Positions 41,927-49,966 of a stretch of DNA of 62,891 bases are shown one piece after another. The notes beneath the pieces are model-generated. The model was given only the letters and a program-made list of their open reading frames with translations, did no database searches and had not been told where the DNA came from. Each line of letters begins with the position of its first letter. Position 1 is the stretch's first letter. This stretch comes from Bacillota bacterium (GTDB lineage Bacteria; Bacillota; Sulfobacillia; JAJYWN01): assembly GCA_021791495.1 (NCBI GenBank), contig JAJYWN010000048.1, positions 1 to 62,891 of the forward strand, written 5' to 3'. The position numbers and the translations under genes are program-made.

Positions 41927-42010
41927 CTGGGCTGGGTTTGACCAGAGGCAGGCCAGCGGTTCGCCGCCATGAATGTCGCCTAAACGAACACGATCAGGAG
42001 GTAACCCCAA

Positions 42011-43207
42011 ATGTACCTGTCCCAACGAGTCCGGCAACTCGCCCCGTCGCCCACCCTGGCCATCGATGCGAAAGCCAAGCAAATGGCTGCGCAGGGCATC
42101 GACGTGGTGAACTACGGCGTCGGCGAGCCGGACTTCGACACGCCGCAGCACATCAAGGACGCCGGCATCAAGGCCATCCAGTCCGGTTTCACCAAGTACA
42201 CCGCCGCCGCCGGTATCCCCGACCTTCGCAAAGCCATCGCCGACAAGCTGAAGCGCGAGAACGGCCTGGACTATTCCCCCGACCAAATCGTAGTGTCTGT
42301 CGGCGGAAAAGGCGGCCTTTATAACGCCTTCCTGGCCGTCTGCGACGTCGGTGACGAGGTGATCCTGCAGGCCCCCTACTGGGTCAGCTACCCTGAAATC
42401 GTGAAGCTGGCGGGCGGCGTCCCGGTCATCATCGAGACCACCGAGAAAGACGGTTTCAAGATGACCCCGGAGGTCATCAAGGCCAAGCTAACGCCGCGCA
42501 CCCGCATCATTAACCTCAACTCACCCTCCAACCCCACCGGCGCCGTCTACAGCCGAAAGGAACTGGAGGCCATCGCCGAGATCGCCGTGAAGCATGACCT
42601 CTACGTAGTCTCGGACGAGATCTACGAGAAGATGGTCTACGACGGAGAAGAGCACGTTTCCATCGCCTCCTTCGGCCCGGAGATCAAGAAGCTCACAGTT
42701 CTCTGCAACGGTGCTTCGAAGGCCTACGCCATGACCGGCTGGCGCCTTGGCTACGTGGCCGCCGAACCGGAGATCACGAAAGCCATCACCGGCCTCCAGG
42801 GCCACCAGACCACCAACGTCCCCTCCATGGTCCAGAAGGCCGGTGTCGCCGCCTTCAGCACCGACTCGGACGCTTCCATAAAGACCATGGTGGCCGAGTT
42901 CGACAAGCGCCGCAAGTTCATGACCAAGCGGTGCAACGACATGCCCGGCTGGTACTGCCCTGAACCCAAAGGAGCCTTCTACTGCTTCCCCAATGTTTCG
43001 GGGCTTTTCGGAAAGACCATCCGGGGCCGGAAGGTCGAAAACGCCGATACCCTGGCCGAGATCATCCTGGCGGAAGCCCACGTTGCTTTGGTCTCCGGGA
43101 GCGGCTTCGGCGCGCCGAACAACGTGCGCCTCTCTTACGCCACCTCCATGGAGCGCATCGAAACCGGCATGGACCGCATCGAAGCGCTTTTGAAGGAAGC
43201 CAAGTAA
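42011..43207 (+). CDS. PLP-dependent aminotransferase class I/II (aspartate aminotransferase-like)
   Basis: 398-residue fold-type I aminotransferase of the AspC/Aat I-gamma group. Motifs are VVNYGVGEPDFDTP, NLNSPSNPTGAVYS (Asn-Pro-Thr-Gly contact to PLP), VVSDEIYEKMVYDG (Asp binding the PLP nitrogen), NGASKAYAMTGWRLGY (Schiff-base Lys) and NNVRLSYATSMERIE (substrate carboxylate Arg). ATG after a textbook CAGGAGGTAAC site. It transfers amino groups between an amino acid such as aspartate and 2-oxoglutarate. It follows a ThDP decarboxylase pair, and transamination followed by decarboxylation is a common pairing. A 12-bp GC hairpin follows its stop. Confidence 0.9.
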   Translation: MYLSQRVRQLAPSPTLAIDAKAKQMAAQGIDVVNYGVGEPDFDTPQHIKDAGIKAIQSGFTKYTAAAGIPDLRKAIADKLKRENGLDYSPDQIVVSVGGKGGLYNAFLAVCDVGDEVILQAPYWVSYPEIVKLAGGVPVIIETTEKDGFKMTPEVIKAKLTPRTRIINLNSPSNPTGAVYSRKELEAIAEIAVKHDLYVVSDEIYEKMVYDGEEHVSIASFGPEIKKLTVLCNGASKAYAMTGWRLGYVAAEPEITKAITGLQGHQTTNVPSMVQKAGVAAFSTDSDASIKTMVAEFDKRRKFMTKRCNDMPGWYCPEPKGAFYCFPNVSGLFGKTIRGRKVENADTLAEIILAEAHVALVSGSGFGAPNNVRLSYATSMERIETGMDRIEALLKEAK

Positions 43208-43279
43208 GACAGAGATTGATTGCCGCCGGCACCTAGGACATCACGATCGAGAACGAGCCCGGTGGCGAGAATGCTGGGT

Positions 43280-43310
43280 GGGCCCGGGCCGGCCACTGCG
43301 GCCCGGGCCC
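43280..43310 (+). terminator. 12-bp GC hairpin after the aminotransferase gene
   Basis: GGGCCCGGGCCG (43280-43291) pairs perfectly with CGGCCCGGGCCC (43299-43310) around a 7-base loop. It is 73 bp past the stop. There is no T-run, so termination would be imperfect; it may instead be a stabiliser. Confidence 0.5.
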
Positions 43311-43379
43311 GGCATATGTTGGGCATAAATATGAGGATGGGGCGTGGCCCGAACGCGAGGATTGCATTGGAGTGAGGCT

Positions 43380-45017
43380 ATGGACCCGGCGGAAAGTGAG
43401 GTCAACGGCAAGGCAAAGGGTGAGGCAACGGGTAAGGCAACGGTCGAGGTCACGGCCCGGGCCGGGGGTCGGAGCAATGGCCAGGGGCTCCTGGTCGGAC
43501 GCGGTGCCCTGACGCCCGAGAAGCTGGTGGAAAGGCTGAGAGGGCGGCGGCTGGCCGTCGTGGGCATCGGGGTGCAGAACCTGCCCCTCATCGAGTTTCT
43601 CTGCTCCCTTGGTCTTTCGGTTACCGCTTTCGACCAGAAGAGCCAGGAACAGCTGGGGGCACGCCTGACGCGGCTGGCCGGTCTTCCAGTGGAGTATGTC
43701 ACCGGGCCGTCGTACCTTGACTCCCTGCCGGGCCATGACGTCATCTTCCTCACTCCCGGTATCAAGAAGGATCTGCCGCAGTTGACCGAGGCCCGGCGGT
43801 GTGGGGCGGAGATCAGCTCAGAGGTGGGGCTATCCTTCGCCATGTGCCGCGCACCCATCTGGGGGGTCACCGGTAGCGCCGGCAAGACCACCACCACGAC
43901 GCTGGTCCACACCCTGCTGTCCACCAAGTACCGGACCTACGTGGGCGGAAACATCGGCCAACCCCTAATCAAGGAAGCGGCCGCCATCCCTCCCGACTCA
44001 CGGGTGGTCTTTGAACTCAGCAGCTTCCAACTGGAACTCATGGACACCAGCCCCGAGGTGGCGGGTGTTCTGAACATCAGCCCCAACCACCTGAACGTGC
44101 ATAACTCCATGTACGAATACGTCGAGGCAAAGAAGAACATCTACCGTTTTCAAAACCTCGGTGGGTGGGTGGTCCTGGGTGCAAGCAGCCCGGAAACCCG
44201 ACAGATGGCAGAGGAATGCCTGGCCGCGGGCTACGAGCGCGTCGCGGTCTTCGGCCTGGGTGTTAGGCCATCCGGCGGTCCGGCGGTTACCGCTCCGGCC
44301 GGGGCTGCCGTACTAGCCTGGTCACACCAGGGTTCAATCTACATAAGCGCCGACCCAGAGGCCGCCCCGAGTCTCACGAGGAACAACTCGCGGGATGCCG
44401 GTGGTATCTTCATCTGCCGCGAAGACGAACTCCAAATCCCCGGCGCGCATAACGTGGCCAACGTCTTGGGCGCCCTGTCACTGGCCGCCCCCGCGGGTCT
44501 GGACCAACGGGCCGTGCGCGACGCCATCACCTCTTTCCGGGGGGTGGAGCACCGTCTGGAGCCCGTCGCTACGGTGGATGGCGTCCTGTACATCAATGAC
44601 AGCATCGCCACCGCTCCGGACCGGACCATGGCCGCGCTCGACGCCATGGCGGGACGAGGCGACCTCATTTTCATCCTTGGCGGCTATGATAAGAAGATTC
44701 CCTTCGATGAGCTGGCCGAGAAGCTGGTAGATCCGCGCTATAGAGTGAAGGCGCTCATCCTCATCGGCGTCACGGCGGAGCAGATCGCCGATGCCGTACG
44801 GCACGCCGCCGAAAAGGCCGGGCCGGACGCGAACTTGCCACCCATGTATCCGGCGAAGGACTACCGCCAAGTGGTGGAACAGGCACGCCGCCTGGCGTCG
44901 CCGGGAGACGTCGTCCTCTTGTCACCCGCCTGTGCCAGCTACGATATGTTTAACAACTTCGAGGAGCGGGGCCAGCTATTCAAGGACTTGGTGCGGAAGC
45001 TGCCGAAACAAGGCTAG
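43380..45017 (+). CDS. murD: UDP-N-acetylmuramoyl-L-alanine:D-glutamate ligase (MurD-type Mur ligase)
   Basis: About 545 residues. MurD adds D-glutamate to the peptidoglycan precursor in the cytoplasm. Domains in order: N-terminal Rossmann UDP-binding (LAVVGIGVQNLPLIEFL), ATP loop IWGVTGSAGKTTTTTLV, central ELSSFQLELMDTSPEV and ISPNHLNVHNSM, then C-terminal YINDSIATAPDRTMAAL with ILGGYDKK. The P-loop reads GSAGKT rather than the usual GTNGKT. The first 55 residues are a repetitive Lys/Ala/Gly/Glu extension. Start placed at ATG 43380 behind GTGAGG; GTG 43344 is possible. It stands outside any cell-wall cluster, so it may be a second or the only copy. Endonuclease III follows at once. Confidence 0.82.
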   Translation: MDPAESEVNGKAKGEATGKATVEVTARAGGRSNGQGLLVGRGALTPEKLVERLRGRRLAVVGIGVQNLPLIEFLCSLGLSVTAFDQKSQEQLGARLTRLAGLPVEYVTGPSYLDSLPGHDVIFLTPGIKKDLPQLTEARRCGAEISSEVGLSFAMCRAPIWGVTGSAGKTTTTTLVHTLLSTKYRTYVGGNIGQPLIKEAAAIPPDSRVVFELSSFQLELMDTSPEVAGVLNISPNHLNVHNSMYEYVEAKKNIYRFQNLGGWVVLGASSPETRQMAEECLAAGYERVAVFGLGVRPSGGPAVTAPAGAAVLAWSHQGSIYISADPEAAPSLTRNNSRDAGGIFICREDELQIPGAHNVANVLGALSLAAPAGLDQRAVRDAITSFRGVEHRLEPVATVDGVLYINDSIATAPDRTMAALDAMAGRGDLIFILGGYDKKIPFDELAEKLVDPRYRVKALILIGVTAEQIADAVRHAAEKAGPDANLPPMYPAKDYRQVVEQARRLASPGDVVLLSPACASYDMFNNFEERGQLFKDLVRKLPKQG

Positions 45018-45018
45018 C

Positions 45019-45726
45019 GTGGAGCTGAACGCCGAAAACCTTAGGCAGATCAATGACTTACTCCGGCGCGAATACGGTGAGCGGAAGGACCCGCCCCACG
45101 GCGACCTGGTGGGTGAACTGGTGAACACCGTCCTTTCCCAGGCCACCAACGACCACAACCGCGACCGCGCTTACGCCAGTCTGCGCCGTTCGTTCCCCGA
45201 CTGGGCCCAGGTAACCGAGGCCCCCGCCGCCGACGTCGCCGCCGCCATCCGCATGGGCGGACTGGCTGACCAGAAAGCCCCCCGTATCAAAGAACTGCTG
45301 CACCGGCTGGGGTACGGGACGGCGGATGGGGATGGGGACGGGGATGGGGCGGGAGAGCGGGATCTCGTGAAACAGGCCTCCACTCTCCCGGTCGAAGAGG
45401 CCGTGTCGGCCCTGTGCGCTTTGCCGGGTGTAGGGCCGAAGACCGCCGCCTGCGCGCTTTTGTTCGCTCTCGGCCGCCCGGCTTTCCCCGTGGATACCCA
45501 CATCCACCGCATCGCCCTGCGCCTTGGCCTGGTCCCCCCGAAGAGCAGCGCCGTCAAGGCGCAGCACCTGATCCAGGCCGCCATGCCTCCTGAACTGGCC
45601 CTTCAGCTCCACCTGAACCTCATTGCCCACGGCCGCGGCGTCTGCCGGCCGGCCCACCCCCGCTGTGCCGTCTGTGTCCTCGCCCCGCACTGCCAGCAGA
45701 GGAGAAATCCTTCGGACGCCGAATAA
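45019..45726 (+). CDS. Endonuclease III family DNA glycosylase (Nth-like)
   Basis: 235 residues. It has the helix-hairpin-helix LCALPGVGPKTAACALL with catalytic Lys, followed by the catalytic Asp in FPVDTHIHRI, and the C-terminal [4Fe-4S] cluster motif C-x6-C-x2-C-x5-C (CRPAHPRC then CVLAPHC). Such enzymes remove oxidised pyrimidines and nick the abasic site in base excision repair. An unusual Gly/Asp repeat (GDGDGDG) sits before the hairpin, probably a surface loop. GTG start one base after the MurD stop suggests coupling. Close relatives annotated as endonuclease III-like proteins may differ in substrate. Confidence 0.85.
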   Translation: MELNAENLRQINDLLRREYGERKDPPHGDLVGELVNTVLSQATNDHNRDRAYASLRRSFPDWAQVTEAPAADVAAAIRMGGLADQKAPRIKELLHRLGYGTADGDGDGDGAGERDLVKQASTLPVEEAVSALCALPGVGPKTAACALLFALGRPAFPVDTHIHRIALRLGLVPPKSSAVKAQHLIQAAMPPELALQLHLNLIAHGRGVCRPAHPRCAVCVLAPHCQQRRNPSDAE

Positions 45727-45861
45727 TTCGCCAGTCGGTGCGTCGCCCGCCATGGCGCACGGCCGATGGCGCCGATTGCACCACCACCCGCTTCTGCCCG
45801 ACCATCGCCGGCAGGCGGCGACAGGCGGGGCAAGTTCACGGCAGTTGAAGGAGGGCCCCCT

Positions 45862-47544
45862 TTGGCTAGAACGCGGACAACTACCACATGGATTCGCAAT
45901 GGTTTGATCGTGGACGGCACCGGCCAGCCCGGCTTTCTTGGGGACGTGGTGATCAAGGACGGACGCGTGGCGGAGGTGCGCCGCCTGTCCAACGGTGGGC
46001 CGGCCGCCACCGGGACGCCTGCCGACGGCCCGGCCCCGGCCCCCGGCGACGTGGTGATCGACGCCACCGGGCGGGTCGTTTCCCCAGGCTTCGTGGACGT
46101 TCACTCTCACTCGGACCTTTCCATCCTGGCGAATCCGCGGGCCGAAAGCTCCCTCCGCCAGGGCATCACCACGGAGATCGCCGGGAACTGCGGTTGGTCC
46201 ATGGCGCCGGTGACCAAGGCCACCGCGGACACCGTCGGCAACCGCCTCATCGGCTCGCTGGTCGGTAAGGAGGCCGGCACGGCCATTCCCTGGACCTGGT
46301 CTACCATGGCCGAGTTCCTGGATTTCGTAGAGGACCGTGGCGCCGGTAACAACCAAGCCACCTACGTGGGCCAGAGCATGGTGCGCGCTTACGTCTTAGG
46401 CACTGACGACCGGCTGCCATCTTCGAAGGAACTGGCGAAAATGAAATCACTGGTCCGCCAAGCGATGGAGGAAGGGGCCTTCGGCCTTTCCACGGGGCGC
46501 TCGTACTTTCCCGGCCGCCTGGCGGGCACGCCCGAAATCATCGAACTGGCCCGGGAAATCGCGCCGTTCCACGGCCTTTATACTTCGCACATCCGAAACC
46601 AGGACCTTGACATCATGGGTGCCACCCAGGAGGTCATCGACATCGGCCGCGGCGCCGGATGCGCGGTGCAGGTGGCCCACCAGAAGGTTTGCTCGAAGAA
46701 GTGCTGGGGACAGGCCCCGCGGGTTCTGGAATTGATGGAGAAAGCCCGTGACCGCGGCGTGGACGTCTACTCCGACATCTACCCCTGGAACTACACCCAG
46801 ATCGGCAACATGGCCCGGATGCTCCCCGCCTTCATCACCGAAGGTACCACCGCCGAGGCTGTGGCCCGCCTCCGCGACCCGGCGAATCATCCGCGCATCC
46901 TTGAAGAAGCTACGGCCCGCGCCAGGGCTCGGGGTGGTGACGGCTCCGACCCGTTCGCCGGCATGGGCAAGACCGGCGTGGTCTACTGCCGGAAGACCAA
47001 GGAACTGGAAGGCCTAGACCTCGATGAAGTGGCCGCCCGTTACGGGTTACCGCTCTTTGAGACCGTTCTGGCGCTCCTCGCCGACAACGACCTGATGGTC
47101 AAGACCGCCGGCATCATGAGCGAGGAAGATACCAGCTACATCATCAAGCACCCGTTCAGCATGATCTCCACCGACGCTTTCGCTCTGGACCAGGAGATGG
47201 ACGAGGCGGCGGCCATCCACCCGCGGCATTACGCCACCTATCCACGGATCCTCGATTTCTACGTCCGGCAGAGGAAGCTGCTCACCCTGGAAGAGGCCGT
47301 CTGGAAGATGGCCGGGTTCCCGGCCTCGCGCGTTGGGCTTCTGGACCGCGGCGTGGTTAGGAAAGGAGCTTGGGCCGACATCCTCGTCTTCGATCCCGAT
47401 ACCGTGGCGGAAGCATCCACCATCGAGAAGCCGGCACAGTTCTCCCCAGGCTTCGACTACGTCCTGGTGAACGGGCAGGTCGTCCTGGACCACGGGACCT
47501 ATCGCGATGTCCGGGCCGGTCAGGTCTTGCGCAAAGGGTGCTAG
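45862..47544 (+). CDS. N-acyl-D-amino-acid deacylase (D-aminoacylase)
   Basis: About 560 residues of the D-aminoacylase branch of the amidohydrolase superfamily. The metal motif is GFVDVHSHSDLSILANP, followed by LRQGITTEIAGNCGWSMAP with the conserved Cys that bridges the metals in this group; HGLYTSHIRNQ and AVQVAHQKVC carry further ligands, and MISTDAFALD the catalytic Asp. It frees D-amino acids from N-acyl forms. TTG start at 45862 behind GAAGGAGG; the frame opens earlier at 45766 but lacks similarity. With D-cysteine desulfhydrase in the same window it indicates use of D-amino acids, perhaps from cell-wall debris. Confidence 0.88.
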   Translation: MARTRTTTTWIRNGLIVDGTGQPGFLGDVVIKDGRVAEVRRLSNGGPAATGTPADGPAPAPGDVVIDATGRVVSPGFVDVHSHSDLSILANPRAESSLRQGITTEIAGNCGWSMAPVTKATADTVGNRLIGSLVGKEAGTAIPWTWSTMAEFLDFVEDRGAGNNQATYVGQSMVRAYVLGTDDRLPSSKELAKMKSLVRQAMEEGAFGLSTGRSYFPGRLAGTPEIIELAREIAPFHGLYTSHIRNQDLDIMGATQEVIDIGRGAGCAVQVAHQKVCSKKCWGQAPRVLELMEKARDRGVDVYSDIYPWNYTQIGNMARMLPAFITEGTTAEAVARLRDPANHPRILEEATARARARGGDGSDPFAGMGKTGVVYCRKTKELEGLDLDEVAARYGLPLFETVLALLADNDLMVKTAGIMSEEDTSYIIKHPFSMISTDAFALDQEMDEAAAIHPRHYATYPRILDFYVRQRKLLTLEEAVWKMAGFPASRVGLLDRGVVRKGAWADILVFDPDTVAEASTIEKPAQFSPGFDYVLVNGQVVLDHGTYRDVRAGQVLRKGC

Positions 47545-47569
47545 AGCGCTAGAAACGGGGACGCTAAGT

Positions 47570-47604
47570 CTATCGGAAGGGACGATCGTAGGAAGTTCCG
47601 ATAG
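47570..47604. other. Hairpin after the D-aminoacylase gene
   Basis: CTATCGGAA (47570-47578) and TTCCGATAG (47596-47604) are perfect inverted copies with a 17-base loop. No T-run follows. It may be a weak terminator or a protein site. Confidence 0.4.
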
Positions 47605-47613
47605 GCGAAATAT

Positions 47614-47629
47614 CGCGCCCTAGGGCGCG
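47614..47629. other. 16-bp perfect palindrome
   Basis: CGCGCCCTAGGGCGCG is fully self-complementary with no spacer. It lies ten bases after the 47570-47604 hairpin, upstream of the promoter at 47689. Unspaced palindromes of this kind suit a dimeric protein site better than a terminator. Confidence 0.35.
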
Positions 47630-47688
47630 CGCCCGTCAAACTACCGTTTTACCCGCCTTTTCCAGGCCCAGAGCAGCTTTCACCAAAC

Positions 47689-47717
47689 TTGAGAGACCGC
47701 TGGCGAAGGGCTAGAAT
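47689..47717 (+). promoter_or_regulatory. Sigma-A-type promoter of the AbrB/ABC exporter operon
   Basis: -35 TTGAGA (47689-47694), 17-bp spacer, -10 TAGAAT (47712-47717). It fits the AbrB-type gene starting at 47784. An inverted repeat lies just downstream at 47734. Confidence 0.65.
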
Positions 47718-47733
47718 ACGAATGGCGTTCCAG

Positions 47734-47749
47734 GTATGACCAATCATAC
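47734..47749. promoter_or_regulatory. Inverted repeat downstream of the promoter, candidate operator
   Basis: GTATGA (47734-47739), four bases, TCATAC (47744-47749). It sits about 16 bp past the -10, in the expected 5' untranslated region, so a bound protein would block early elongation. Autoregulation by the AbrB-type protein is the simplest reading. Confidence 0.5.
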
Positions 47750-47783
47750 TTTTCATATCACGTTCAGATTGGTGTGATGACAC

Positions 47784-48137
47784 ATGTCCCATCTGTTCCG
47801 AGGGGGGTTCTACGGGACCACCACCTTGGGCGAGCGCGGGCAGATCGTCATTCCGGTCCAGGCCCGAAAAGAGCTGGGGCTGGGCATCGGTGACAAGGTC
47901 ATGGTCTTCGGCCGGCCCCAGAAGACGGGCCTGATGCTGATTAAGGCCGAGGACGTGACCCGCATGGTCAGCGAAAGCCTGGCCGAGCTGTCCGGAATGG
48001 CGGAGATACTGCGGTCGGCCGGAGTGGTGGAAGAGGGTAACGCGGACAGCGAGATGCCGGTTCCGGCGTCATCCGCCGCTCCCCGCCGGCGGCCTAAGCC
48101 CAAAACATCATCCCGCGCTCAGGCCAAGGAATCGTAG
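47784..48137 (+). CDS. AbrB/SpoVT-type swapped-hairpin transcription factor
   Basis: 117 residues. The N-terminal 55 residues form an AbrB/MazE swapped-hairpin DNA-binding domain: GTTTLGERGQIVIPVQARKE then LGIGDKVMVFGRP, as in SpoVT and AbrB. A helical middle (VTRMVSESLAELSGMAEILR) may dimerise, and the tail is Ala/Pro/Lys/Arg-rich. It is the first gene before a pair of ABC exporter genes, 41 bp away, and has an inverted repeat in its own leader. It most likely controls this operon. No toxin gene is adjacent, which argues against an antitoxin role. Confidence 0.82.
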   Translation: MSHLFRGGFYGTTTLGERGQIVIPVQARKELGLGIGDKVMVFGRPQKTGLMLIKAEDVTRMVSESLAELSGMAEILRSAGVVEEGNADSEMPVPASSAAPRRRPKPKTSSRAQAKES

Positions 48138-48178
48138 AAGCGTCCGACGTCCTCATCGTCTGCTGGAGGGAATGAAGC

Positions 48179-49966
48179 TTGCGAGTTCTGCGACGGATTT
48201 TCGGTTATGCCGTACCCTACTGGTACGTCATGACGGCCGGCCTGGTGACCGTGGCCGTGGTTTCACTCCTGGGACTGGTCACTCCGCAGATCACCCGGTG
48301 GGTGATCGACTACGTCATCGGTGGCAATCACTATTCCTTGTTGTTTATCGGCGCCATCGCCGTGGTGGCCGTCTCCGTGGTGCGCGGTATCCTCACCTAT
48401 GTGCAGCGGTATTCCATGGAATGGGTCTCCCAGAGAGTCATCTACGACCTGCGGAACCGCCTGTACCAGCACTTGCAACACTTGTCCTTCGGCTTCTACG
48501 ACAAGGCGCAGACCGGCCAACTCATGTCGCGTCTCACCATCGATGTGCAGACCACCGACCGGTTCCTGGGGTTCGGCGTCATACAGATGACCACGGCCTC
48601 GGTCACTTTTATCTCCATCTTGGTGATCCTTTTTTCGATGGATTGGCGTCTGACGCTGGTCTCCCTGATCCTGATACCTCTCCTTACACACGCGGTGATC
48701 GTCTTTGCCCAGAAGGTCCGGCCTCTGTATCAGGAGATTCAGCAACAGATGGCCGTGCTCACCATCGTGCTTCAAGAGAACATCACGGGAATGCGCGTGG
48801 TGAAGTCCTTCGCCCGCGAGAAGTTCGAGATCGACAAATTCGCGAAAGAGAACTGGATTTATCTCGAGAAGAACATCACCGCCGTTCGCCGGTCGGCCTT
48901 CTGGATGCCCTACATGAACTTTTTGTCCGGGCTGGCCACCACCTTGGTGCTGTGGTTCGGCGGCCGCGAAGTGATGTTCGGCCGCATGTCCCTGGGCCAG
49001 TTCGTGGCCTTCAACGCCTACATGGTCCAGCTTCTCCAGCCCATCCGCATGGCCGGTTTCCTGGTAAACTTGGCCACCCGAACCATCGCCTCCGGGCAGC
49101 GCATCTTCGAAGTGCTGGATACGCAGTCGGACGTCAAAGACAAACCCGGCGCCCGCGACATGGGACGGGTGCGGGGCAAGGTCGTGTTCGAAGAGGTCAC
49201 CTTCGGCTACGATCCACAGCACCCCGTGCTGGATAAGTTGAGCTTGGAGGCCGAGCCCGGCCAGGTCGTGGCCATCCTGGGCGGCACCGGTTCCGGCAAG
49301 AGCACGGTCATCAACCTGCTCCCCCGGTTCTACGACGTGACCAAGGGGCGCGTGACCATCGATGGTCAGGATGTGCGGGACGTGACCCTGGATTCCCTGC
49401 GAAAGCAGGTTGGCATCGTGTCTCAGGACATCTTCCTCTTCGCCACCACCATCCGGGAGAACATCGCCTACGGCAAGACGAACGCCACCCTTGATGAGAT
49501 CATCCGCGTGGCCAAGTTGGCCCAGATCCACGATTTCATCAACAGCCTACCGGACAAGTACGATACGCTCATCGGCGAACGCGGCATCGGCCTGTCCGGC
49601 GGCCAGAAACAGCGCGTGGCCATCGCCCGGGCCCTGCTCCTTGACTCGCCCATTCTGGTGCTGGACGAATCTACTTCCAGCGTGGACGTGGAGACCGAAC
49701 ACCAGATCCAGCAGGCCTTCGCCGAAGTCATGAAGGGCCGTACCTGCTTCATCATCGCCCAACGCCTCTCGACGGTCCGTAACGCCGACAAGATCATCGT
49801 CCTGGAGCACGGGCACATCGCCGAGGAAGGCACCCACGAGACGCTTCTGGAACGTGGCGGGATCTACAGCCAGATTTACGAGATGCAGTTCAAGGGCCAA
49901 GAAGCCATCCTGAACGGGAATGGGCACGGGCCCTTAGCCAAAGCAGTTGGGGGTGATGCCCGATGA
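48179..49966 (+). CDS. ABC exporter half-transporter (MsbA/LmrC-like), first subunit
   Basis: 595 residues: six membrane helices (residues 1-320) fused to a nucleotide-binding domain. Walker A is ILGGTGSGKST, Q-loop IVSQDIFLF, signature LSGGQKQR, Walker B ILVLDESTSSVD and switch IIAQRLSTV. After Walker B the catalytic position is Glu (DES), but the switch residue is Gln in AQRL instead of the usual His (AHRL), which suggests an asymmetric pair in which one ATP site is slower. TTG start behind GGAGGG. It overlaps the next half-transporter by four bases. Together they form a heterodimeric exporter of lipids, drugs or peptides. Confidence 0.9.
   Translation: MRVLRRIFGYAVPYWYVMTAGLVTVAVVSLLGLVTPQITRWVIDYVIGGNHYSLLFIGAIAVVAVSVVRGILTYVQRYSMEWVSQRVIYDLRNRLYQHLQHLSFGFYDKAQTGQLMSRLTIDVQTTDRFLGFGVIQMTTASVTFISILVILFSMDWRLTLVSLILIPLLTHAVIVFAQKVRPLYQEIQQQMAVLTIVLQENITGMRVVKSFAREKFEIDKFAKENWIYLEKNITAVRRSAFWMPYMNFLSGLATTLVLWFGGREVMFGRMSLGQFVAFNAYMVQLLQPIRMAGFLVNLATRTIASGQRIFEVLDTQSDVKDKPGARDMGRVRGKVVFEEVTFGYDPQHPVLDKLSLEAEPGQVVAILGGTGSGKSTVINLLPRFYDVTKGRVTIDGQDVRDVTLDSLRKQVGIVSQDIFLFATTIRENIAYGKTNATLDEIIRVAKLAQIHDFINSLPDKYDTLIGERGIGLSGGQKQRVAIARALLLDSPILVLDESTSSVDVETEHQIQQAFAEVMKGRTCFIIAQRLSTVRNADKIIVLEHGHIAEEGTHETLLERGGIYSQIYEMQFKGQEAILNGNGHGPLAKAVGGDAR

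Noticed and set aside
41740-42010. T-box or riboswitch before the aminotransferase gene
   Set aside because: No T-box core sequence or terminator/antiterminator pair is seen; only the GACTGC repeats stand out.
48263-49531. 422-codon minus-strand frame across the first ABC exporter gene
   Set aside because: It lies wholly within an intact gene on the other strand and shows only shadow composition.
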